This document shows positions 13,417-20,288 of a DNA stretch of 25,294 nucleotides, in pieces. The notes under the pieces were generated by a model. That model was not told where the DNA came from, did no database searches, and was given only the letters and a program-made list of their open reading frames with translations. This DNA comes from Akkermansiaceae bacterium UBA1315. Its GTDB lineage: Bacteria > Verrucomicrobiota > Verrucomicrobiia > Verrucomicrobiales > Akkermansiaceae. Within the stretch, counting starts at the first letter, position 1. Each line of letters begins with the position of its first letter. The position numbers were made by a program, and so were the translations under genes. Location: the NCBI GenBank assembly GCA_002307065.1, contig DBTN01000031.1:41732-67025 (forward strand), given 5' to 3'.

Positions 13417-16068
13417 ATGATATCAATACCACGGCGATTTTCCGCCGCCCTTATCTGGTGTGTCTTGCTATTCTCAACATTAGCAGCTCACTCCGCCCCG
13501 CTTCGGCGCCCCATTTCCCCGCAGCAGCCGATGTGGCTGATCCATATCGACACATGGAGCTACCCAGATCCTCAAAAAATCATCGATCTAATCCCTCCGG
13601 ACATCCGCCCCTACATCGTGATGAACATCTCGATATCTATCAATCATGACAATACCACCGGCAAATGGCTACAGGCCGAGTATGGTTATGAAACTGCGAA
13701 ATCTTGGGTGAGAACCTGTGCCGAAAATCGAATGTGGGTGATGATCCAGCAATCCAGTGGTGGATTCGCCCATTTCTCGGATTTTGACCTCAGCGTTTAT
13801 GAAGAGTTTTACCGGGACTATCCGAACTTCATCGGCTTCAACTATGCCGAGCAATTCTGGGGATTTGGCGATCAGTGGTCCGTCACTTGGACAGAGCGCA
13901 TTGCACATTTCACCAACTTGCTGGGACTGAGCCAAAAATACGGCGGATACCTCATCACCAGTTGGTGCGGTGCCTACTACGGAGCCGGCATCAATCCGAT
14001 CGCCACGCTCAAAAAGAACCCTGACTTCGCAGCCGCGTGTCAACAGGCCCCACAGCATTTCATTCTCTGCGAAAAATTCACTTCGAAATACGGCTTCTCC
14101 GATATCGAAAGCACCTGCTTGGGAACTTATCTTTCCGGTTATTCCGGACACTACGGAATCCGTTTTGATGACACGGGATGGACCGGACTCGACGGGCTCT
14201 CGGATGGTGATCCTGATGATAAATTCCCAGTCGCATCTGGCATCGCTCCCATCATGGAGCACGCGTTGCTCACCGGCCAAACGGTGATGGACGGCCCTGA
14301 GTTGATTTGGGCCGAATCGATCGAAGGATTACCCAATGGAACCACCAGCGACGGCTACACCACTCGCCGCTGGCAGTTTCACATCCAGCTCGAAAACATC
14401 AGCATGGATATCTTCCGGAAAATCCTCGACGGGACTCTCCGCATTCCAACCCGAAAGGAAGTGATCGACCGCTCGAAGGTCGTCATCATCAATGATGTCA
14501 GCTCCGGATCCGATTTGGATAAATACAGTTCTCCAACGACTTTGTTCGAAGGCCTGTATCGCATGGATGTCGATGGAAACATGTTGGATAACCGTTATTG
14601 GTTCAAAAAGACCGGTCGCTATCCGGCGATCCCGACCGTTTATCAATTGAGCGGAACCGATGCGAATTCGTTCCCGGTGAAGATCAACAAATCCACCTAC
14701 TCCACCCGCTGGCCGGATATCGCCACCAAAGTGAGCGAGTTCAACAACCTGTTCCCTGAGGAATATACGGGCGACATTTATGCAGGCCGCCACGAAAATA
14801 CCTGGGTGACTTACAATCCGTATAAGGCGAACCAAACTGCCACCGGAACCATCCCATTTAAATACAACACCTGCAATGGCATGGTCTTGGATCTGCAGCA
14901 GTATTCCGGCGCGCTGATCAAGGAAACCGCCAACAAGGTGACCTTTTATCTAAACAACTTCAACGGTACCGCCGCAGGACTGCGCACGAACGTGATACGG
15001 ATTTATGGAGCCTCTTCCGAGCCGACCTACTCGTTCGTCGACAGAGGCGATCACGAGGCAAGTGTCGTCACCAAAACCTGGTTGGGTGGGATTTTCACCC
15101 TGAATGTCGCCCACAACGGCCCATTGGATATCACCGTTAACTGCTCCGGAACGGCCACTGGCAGACTCACGTCATACACGACTTCAGCCATGGTGCCACC
15201 GGCTTCGGCCCCCGTTTATACCGGACCGCATCAATACGAAGCTGAAAACTTCGATTACAAAAACATCGGCGGAAACGTGACTCAAGGTGTGAACAGCGGC
15301 GTGGCAAACTACACCGCTCAAGGTTACCTAAAATTCGGAACGAACGTCGCAGCCAGTATCAGAGACACCGTCACCGTTCCAAACGCCGGGACCTATCGCT
15401 TGGAAACCAAATATTCCACCGAAGCGAACGTAAACACCATCGACCTCTACGTGAACGGAACGAAAGTTGCCACCCCGGCATTCAACCAGACGACATCGCT
15501 CAGCACTTGGGCGATCCATGTCCGAAACGTCAATCTGAACGCGGGCGCCAACACCATCGAGTTCCGCGCCAACGCCGCCGCGGCAAGCTCCGTCCATTTT
15601 GACAACGTCATCATCGCTCCAACGTTGCTGCCATCGGGAACTTACCGCATCTCGTCCCGTTACAATGGAAAGGTCCTTGACGCTTACAACTACGGCACCG
15701 CAAACGGCACTCAGATCATTCAGTGGACCTACGGCGGTGGCAGTAACCAGCGATGGAACGTAACAAACCTTGGTAATAATCAATATTCAATCATCGGTGT
15801 CCAAAGTGGTAAGTCGATCGATATCAACAACGGTTCCTCCACGAACGGCACGAAAGTTCACCTGTGGGATTACTGGGGTGGCAACATGCAAAAATACGTC
15901 CTCACACCGATGACCGGAGCTGGGACCGGATACTATCGAATCTCACCCGTTCACGCTCCAGAATCCTGTCTAGATATCAGTGGAATCTCGTCAGCAAATG
16001 GTGCTCTGATCCAATTATGGACCTGGGCTGGCGGGCATCATCAGCAATGGTCGTTCCAAGGCCCCTGA
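13417..16068 (+). CDS. Secreted GH98 glycoside hydrolase with CBM6/35-like and ricin-type (CBM13) modules
   Basis: An 883-residue exported enzyme. Signal peptide about 1-27; GH98 catalytic barrel about 30-365 and GH98 C-terminal domain to about 590; a beta-sandwich CBM6/35-like module about 603-735 (YEAENFDYKNIGG... HFDNVIIA); a ricin-B-type lectin module about 739-883 with repeated QxW-like ends (NQRW, HQQW). The GH98 core has YETAKSWVRTCAENRMW, NFIGFNYAEQFWGF, CLGTYLSGYSGHYGIRFDD and DGPELIW. By analogy with pneumococcal GH98 enzymes, E145, D251 and E295 are the candidate catalytic residues. GH98 members are endo-beta-galactosidases cutting blood-group A/B glycans, with at least one endo-xylanase known, so the substrate here is open. 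The gene stands alone, with one ACCGGT site. Confidence 0.92.
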   Translation: MISIPRRFSAALIWCVLLFSTLAAHSAPLRRPISPQQPMWLIHIDTWSYPDPQKIIDLIPPDIRPYIVMNISISINHDNTTGKWLQAEYGYETAKSWVRTCAENRMWVMIQQSSGGFAHFSDFDLSVYEEFYRDYPNFIGFNYAEQFWGFGDQWSVTWTERIAHFTNLLGLSQKYGGYLITSWCGAYYGAGINPIATLKKNPDFAAACQQAPQHFILCEKFTSKYGFSDIESTCLGTYLSGYSGHYGIRFDDTGWTGLDGLSDGDPDDKFPVASGIAPIMEHALLTGQTVMDGPELIWAESIEGLPNGTTSDGYTTRRWQFHIQLENISMDIFRKILDGTLRIPTRKEVIDRSKVVIINDVSSGSDLDKYSSPTTLFEGLYRMDVDGNMLDNRYWFKKTGRYPAIPTVYQLSGTDANSFPVKINKSTYSTRWPDIATKVSEFNNLFPEEYTGDIYAGRHENTWVTYNPYKANQTATGTIPFKYNTCNGMVLDLQQYSGALIKETANKVTFYLNNFNGTAAGLRTNVIRIYGASSEPTYSFVDRGDHEASVVTKTWLGGIFTLNVAHNGPLDITVNCSGTATGRLTSYTTSAMVPPASAPVYTGPHQYEAENFDYKNIGGNVTQGVNSGVANYTAQGYLKFGTNVAASIRDTVTVPNAGTYRLETKYSTEANVNTIDLYVNGTKVATPAFNQTTSLSTWAIHVRNVNLNAGANTIEFRANAAAASSVHFDNVIIAPTLLPSGTYRISSRYNGKVLDAYNYGTANGTQIIQWTYGGGSNQRWNVTNLGNNQYSIIGVQSGKSIDINNGSSTNGTKVHLWDYWGGNMQKYVLTPMTGAGTGYYRISPVHAPESCLDISGISSANGALIQLWTWAGGHHQQWSFQGP

Positions 16069-16091
16069 ATCCGAAAACGCGATTTGCGCCC

Positions 16092-16109
16092 AGCCCGAGT
16101 GGGCTATTT
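16092..16109 (+). terminator. Possible terminator after the GH98 gene
   Basis: AGCCC/GGGCT (16092-16096 with 16101-16105) around GAGT is followed by ATTTT, 24 bp after the stop. The stem is short and the T-tract weak. Confidence 0.45.
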
Positions 16110-16242
16110 TGAAACCAGATCACCTCTCCTATGATGGTAGCGGTGTCTCGTTTCCGACAACCACTTGGGTTTGGGCGTAACATCAGCAAACCTGTTCGCC
16201 GTCCAACCGCGGCTCCGATCAAAAACCCCTATCGAAACGATC

Positions 16243-17037
16243 ATGAAATGCACCAAACCCATATTGGGCTTTCTCTCGGTTCTGGCTCCTGTTTGCGTCT
16301 GGCTAGTCACTTCCAAAGCCACTCCTGAGATCACCGCGCCGGATGAACCAGCACCGAACCAACGATATTCACCACGCTTCTCCCAGTTCAAAGCTCCGGC
16401 TCATTTTTCACGTCCATCGGATCCAGATTCCTCGTCGATTCAGGATATATCCATCACACCCGACGCCGAGCCTCCGGGCGAAATGTTGAAGGCCTACCCG
16501 CGCCCAGAAGACACCGATGATCTGAATCTGATCCGCGCATGGGCCCGACAGAATCAGGAAACCGCGTTGGCATGGATGCTCAGTTCCCCTCCCGGGACGA
16601 AGCGGGAAGCCGTGGCCGAAATCTGTTGCGCTCAATTGGCCCAGTCCGATCCCGCCCAAGCGGTCGCCCTTGCGGAAGTATCCACTTCGGACTCCTGTCC
16701 TCTGCTCGAAAATATGCTGCATCATTGGGCCGTCACTGATGTCGCCGCCGCTCGTGCCTACGCTTTGAGCAAACCGGAAGGCGAGATTCGGGACCGTCTG
16801 ATGAGCCGCGTCGCCATGGCATTTTCAACCGTCGATCCCCTCAAAGCCGCCGAATGGGTCGCCGACGACATCCCGGCGGGAGAAATCCAGTTTGAAGCCG
16901 CCATGAGTGTCCTTCACCAATGGGCTTTACTGGACAGCGTCGCCGCTGCGAATTGGGCGGAAACGTTCTTAGAAAGTCATCTGAAAGATCGCGCCATCGA
17001 AGAGGTGAAAAATCTCCACGAAATGTCCGCCTATTAA
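16243..17037 (+). CDS. Membrane-anchored or exported helical repeat protein (WA/DP repeats)
   Basis: No named family recognised. The 264-residue product has an N-terminal hydrophobic segment (about 7-24, signal peptide or anchor), a proline-rich linker to about residue 90, then about five helical repeats of 30-38 residues with recurring W-A and D-P/D-V positions: IRAWARQNQETALAWM, QSDPAQAVALAE, HHWAVTDVAAARAYA, STVDPLKAAEWVADDIPAG and HQWALLDSVAAANWAETF. Arrays of this kind are frequent in Verrucomicrobiota and probably form an alpha-solenoid for protein contacts. Start ATG 16243 puts the hydrophobic segment at the N-terminus. The gap 16069-16242 holds only the GH98 terminator. Hairpins follow the gene. 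Confidence 0.72.
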   Translation: MKCTKPILGFLSVLAPVCVWLVTSKATPEITAPDEPAPNQRYSPRFSQFKAPAHFSRPSDPDSSSIQDISITPDAEPPGEMLKAYPRPEDTDDLNLIRAWARQNQETALAWMLSSPPGTKREAVAEICCAQLAQSDPAQAVALAEVSTSDSCPLLENMLHHWAVTDVAAARAYALSKPEGEIRDRLMSRVAMAFSTVDPLKAAEWVADDIPAGEIQFEAAMSVLHQWALLDSVAAANWAETFLESHLKDRAIEEVKNLHEMSAY

Positions 17038-17042
17038 TCAAA

Positions 17043-17088
17043 GGGGGGCGAGGGCCCCCCAAGCCCCTTCGGCAAGTGCCACCGAAGG
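17043..17088. other. Tandem hairpins downstream of the repeat-protein gene
   Basis: GGGGGG/CCCCCC (17043-17048 with 17055-17060) and CCTTCGG/CCGAAGG (17066-17072 with 17082-17088) form two adjacent GC-rich stem-loops just after the stop. On the minus strand the first is followed by TTTGATT, a poor T-tract. They may terminate transcription or belong to an intergenic palindromic repeat family. Confidence 0.5.
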
Positions 17089-17214
17089 CCTCCACAAGAT
17101 TTAGTCCCAGAAGTCAGCACGACCGGTTTCGCGCGGATTTTTGAAAACGCGTTTGTTCTTGCCCCAGAGGCTCTCGCGGAAACAATCCGCCCCCCCGCGC
17201 CGCGGTTCCAACCC

Positions 17215-18210
17215 ATGAGCGAATCCATTCAAAACGCTACTTTCGAACAAATCGGCGAAATCATTCGTCAGCACGAATCGTTTGTCATCCTCAGCCACGT
17301 CCGGCCGGACGGCGACGCAATCGGCTCACAACTCGCCCTCGGCTTCGCATTGAAAGCCGCCGGCAAAAAAGTCCGCCTCATCAACGAAGATGGACTGCCT
17401 GAGAATCTCGCGTTTCTCCGCGGGTCTTACAAAATCGAAACTCCTCCCGCCGAGCCCATTGATGCGGAAATTGCGATCGCCCTCGATACCGCCACGAAAC
17501 CTCGCCTGGGCGAAAAATCTCTGCACGCCGCGTCCAACGCAAAAATCTGGCTGAACATTGATCATCATATTTCCAATCCGCGTTACGGCGATTTGAATCT
17601 GATCGACGACATCAGCCCCGCGACTGGCCAAATCATTTACGAACTTCTTCTCGCTCTGCATTTGCCGATTCCCGACGAAACCCGCGATGCCATCTACGTC
17701 GCCGTTTCAACGGATACCGGTTCATTCCAATATCCATCAACAACGGCCCGGACTTACGAAATGGCGGCCGATCTGATCCGCCGCGGCCTTGACGTGGGGG
17801 AAATCAATTCAAGCACGTACGACAACCATCCGTTTCGCCGGCTGGAATTGTTGCGCGCCCTGCTCAACACCCTCGAACGGTCCGCCGATGGACTCATCGC
17901 CCACTGGTCGCTAACCGAAGATGTCCGCACCGATTTGAAGCTGCGACCGGAAGACAGCGAAGGCCTCATCGACACCATCCGCTCGATCGAAGGAGTCCGC
18001 GTGGCCGCCTTTTTCGAAGAACTTTTCGACGGCAAGATTCGCGTCTCGATGCGCTCGAAAGACATCCGCTTCAATGTTTGCCAAATCGCCGCAGAATTCG
18101 GCGGAGGCGGTCATGCACTGGCCGCCGGGATTCGCATGACCGGCCCGATTGAAGAAGCCCGCGAAAAAGTTCTCGCGGCTATCCAACGAGCGATCGTTGC
18201 TCACGGGTGA
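17215..18210 (+). CDS. nrnA: DHH/DHHA1 phosphoesterase, NrnA-like (oligoribonuclease/pAp phosphatase)
   Basis: Degrades very short RNA oligonucleotides and pAp; cytoplasmic, manganese-dependent in the family. The 331-residue protein has motif I SHVRPDGDAIGSQLALG (about 27-43), motif II ALDTA, motif III with the defining DHH in LNIDHHISN, motif IV VAVSTDTGSFQYPST, and a C-terminal DHHA1 domain ending GGGGHALAAGIRM. Length is normal. ATG 17215 is used, although the frame stays open upstream to 17038. It is followed by truB (116 bp) and ribF, the usual order after rbfA in many bacteria; rbfA is not upstream here. No Shine-Dalgarno. Confidence 0.92.
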   Translation: MSESIQNATFEQIGEIIRQHESFVILSHVRPDGDAIGSQLALGFALKAAGKKVRLINEDGLPENLAFLRGSYKIETPPAEPIDAEIAIALDTATKPRLGEKSLHAASNAKIWLNIDHHISNPRYGDLNLIDDISPATGQIIYELLLALHLPIPDETRDAIYVAVSTDTGSFQYPSTTARTYEMAADLIRRGLDVGEINSSTYDNHPFRRLELLRALLNTLERSADGLIAHWSLTEDVRTDLKLRPEDSEGLIDTIRSIEGVRVAAFFEELFDGKIRVSMRSKDIRFNVCQIAAEFGGGGHALAAGIRMTGPIEEAREKVLAAIQRAIVAHG

Positions 18211-18326
18211 TGGTGGCTTTTTTCTAAACGCAGATTAAGAGGCGGACTCAGATCTCACAGCTTGCAGATCCGTCTCCTCTTCCCCTTAATCGATCCCTTT
18301 AACTGATCCCTTTTTACGTCTTATAA

Positions 18327-19061
18327 ATGAGAAACAATCCCAAGGATGAAAACGGCCCGAGCGGCGTGTTGTTGATTGATAAAGCGCCGGACATGACTTC
18401 GCACGATGTCGTTGCGATCGCCCGTCGCGCCCTGAACACGAAAAAAATCGGCCACTGCGGCACCCTGGATCCCATGGCGACCGGTTTGCTGATGCTGGTC
18501 ATCGGCCGTGCGACGAAAATCCAGGATTTGCTGATGAGCGAAGACAAGGAATACGAAGGCACGATCACGCTCGGCGTCACCACTTCAACGCAAGATCGCC
18601 AAGGCGAAACGCTCGAAACGAAGGAAGTGCCAAATTTTTCAAAAGACCAGATTTCCGCCGCGTTTGACCGGTTTATCGGCCCGTTCGAGCAGATCCCGCC
18701 GATGGTTTCCGCCATCAAAAAAGACGGAGTGCCCCTTTATAAACTCGCCAGAAAAGGCGTCGAAATCGTCCGCGAACCGAGACCGGTCCATATCACCTCT
18801 TACGAAATCAACCGCCTGGAATTGCCAGAAGTCGATTTCACCGTGAATTGCTCCAAAGGATTTTACGTCCGCAGCTACGCCCATGACATTGGCGAAATCC
18901 TCGGCACCGGTGGCCATTTGAGCGCCTTGCGCCGCACGCGCTCAGGGAAATTCACCCTGGAACGCGCGGTAACGGTCGATGATCTCAAAAACGCCCCACG
19001 CGAAGATTTGCTAAAAGCGATGGTCTCCCTCGCGGAAATCTCGCTCATGCGCGGCGCTTGA
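18327..19061 (+). CDS. truB: tRNA pseudouridine(55) synthase
   Basis: Isomerises U55 in the T-loop of tRNAs. The 244-residue protein has GVLLIDKAPDMTSHDVV (13-29), the catalytic motif GHCGTLDPMATGLL with nucleophile D48, the EYEGTITLGVTTSTQD segment, PPMVSAIKKDGVPLYKLARKG, and SKGFYVRSYAHDIGE, all in order. The C-terminal PUA domain is reduced, as in many bacterial TruB proteins. It begins with ATG at 18327 preceded by TTATAA and no Shine-Dalgarno. ribF starts 31 bp after its stop, so the two are probably cotranscribed. Confidence 0.96.
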   Translation: MRNNPKDENGPSGVLLIDKAPDMTSHDVVAIARRALNTKKIGHCGTLDPMATGLLMLVIGRATKIQDLLMSEDKEYEGTITLGVTTSTQDRQGETLETKEVPNFSKDQISAAFDRFIGPFEQIPPMVSAIKKDGVPLYKLARKGVEIVREPRPVHITSYEINRLELPEVDFTVNCSKGFYVRSYAHDIGEILGTGGHLSALRRTRSGKFTLERAVTVDDLKNAPREDLLKAMVSLAEISLMRGA

Positions 19062-19092
19062 TGCGGAAACGGTTTCCAACTATTCATCGCTC

Positions 19093-20034
19093 GTGCTGAT
19101 TCGAACCCGTCTTGATGAACTGGCCGAACTTGGCCAGCCACTGCACCTCGCGCTCGGGGTGTTCGACGGCGTTCACATCGGTCATCAAGCGGTGATTTCC
19201 CGTGCGGTGAAAGCCGCGAAACGCGAGGGCGGACTGTCGGGCGTTTTGACCTTCGATCCGCACCCGATTCGGGTAATCGCTCCGGAAAAGGCTCCCGCTT
19301 CGCTTTTGGCGACCTTGAATCACAAGGCCGAAATTGTCCGGGATCATGGGGTGGATCTCTTTATCCCGCTGCATTTCGACACGGCCTTCGCCCAACAAAC
19401 CGCGACGGAATTCCTCCATCAACTCACCATCGCACCGGTTCGCACGTTGGCGGTGGGCGAAGATTGGCGGTTCGGCCATGGACGCCATGGCGATGTGGAA
19501 TTTCTAAAAAAAGCGACCCTCACTCACGGATTTCAGCTCGAAGCCGTCGCCCCTGTCATGATCGATGGCGACCGGGTGAGCAGCACCCGCATCCGCCAAG
19601 CTATCCGTGACGGAAATCTCGCCGGGGCCGAAAAAATGCTGGGCCGCCCGCATTCCGTAAGTGGAATTGTCATCGAAGGCCGCAAACTCGGTCGCCAGCT
19701 CGGATTTGCCACCGCCAATGTCGCAACAGGTGACATCCAAGTCCCACCAGATGGAGTTTGGGCCGTACGTGTCCGACTGAACGACGGACGAAAAATCCAT
19801 GGTGTATCCAATCTCGGCGTCCGCCCGACGGTTGACGGCACCAACCGGTTGCTGGAGACGCATTTTTTCGACTTTGCGGAAAATCTTTACGGAGCGGAAA
19901 TCGACGTGGAATTTGTTCAGTTCCTCCGCCCGGAAAAGAAATTTGATTCTATTGAATCGCTGCGTGAACAAATTGCCGTGGATTGCCAAAAAGCGAGACA
20001 GCTCCTCGATTCGCCATCACCGCAGCAAATTTGA
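19093..20034 (+). CDS. ribF: Bifunctional riboflavin kinase/FAD synthetase
   Basis: Makes FMN from riboflavin, then FAD from FMN; cytoplasmic. The 313-residue protein has the N-terminal FAD-synthetase domain (about 15-180) with GVFDGVHIGHQAVI, LTFDPHP, GEDWRFGHGRHGD and SSTRIRQAIRDG, and the C-terminal riboflavin kinase domain (about 185-310) with GRKLGRQLGFATANV, PPDGVWAVRV and the ETHFFDF segment. The start is GTG at 19093, set by the conserved distance to GVFDGVHIG; no Shine-Dalgarno. Third of the nrnA-truB-ribF run. No FMN riboswitch is seen upstream. FMN supply links loosely to the flavoprotein at 5252-5824. Confidence 0.96.
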   Translation: MLIRTRLDELAELGQPLHLALGVFDGVHIGHQAVISRAVKAAKREGGLSGVLTFDPHPIRVIAPEKAPASLLATLNHKAEIVRDHGVDLFIPLHFDTAFAQQTATEFLHQLTIAPVRTLAVGEDWRFGHGRHGDVEFLKKATLTHGFQLEAVAPVMIDGDRVSSTRIRQAIRDGNLAGAEKMLGRPHSVSGIVIEGRKLGRQLGFATANVATGDIQVPPDGVWAVRVRLNDGRKIHGVSNLGVRPTVDGTNRLLETHFFDFAENLYGAEIDVEFVQFLRPEKKFDSIESLREQIAVDCQKARQLLDSPSPQQI

Positions 20035-20242
20035 AGGCCGATTCAAGATCGATTGACAAAAAAACTGTTTCCATGAACACTTCTCATGTGAACACAATTC
20101 GCCCTTTGTTCGAGCAGCTTCGGTCCTATTGCCTCCTTCATCTTCGCGCCCGCAGCTTGGCTCGCCAACCGACCTCACGAAAACGCGAGATCCAGATGGA
20201 ATTTCACTGGAATACAAAAAGGTAATAATTCTCGATTTTGGG

Positions 20243-20270
20243 CTTACTTTCGGAGTCTAGGCTCTTTATA
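20243..20270 (+). promoter_or_regulatory. Candidate promoter of the secretin gene
   Basis: CTTACT (20243-20248) and TTTATA (20265-20270) are 16 bases apart, 18 bp before the ATG. An overlapping alternative is TTTTGG (20236-20241) with TAGGCT (20258-20263). The 254-bp gap from ribF also has a TTGACA at 20053-20058 without a good -10. One promoter here is likely; its exact boxes are uncertain. Confidence 0.35.
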
Positions 20271-20288
20271 CGTTTTCAAAACCTCCGC

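Noticed and set aside
20073..20225. A 50-codon open frame between ribF and the secretin gene, encoding a basic peptide
   Set aside because: No ribosome site or homology clue; it begins within a possible promoter region (TTGACA at 20053). Kept out of the annotation as probably chance.
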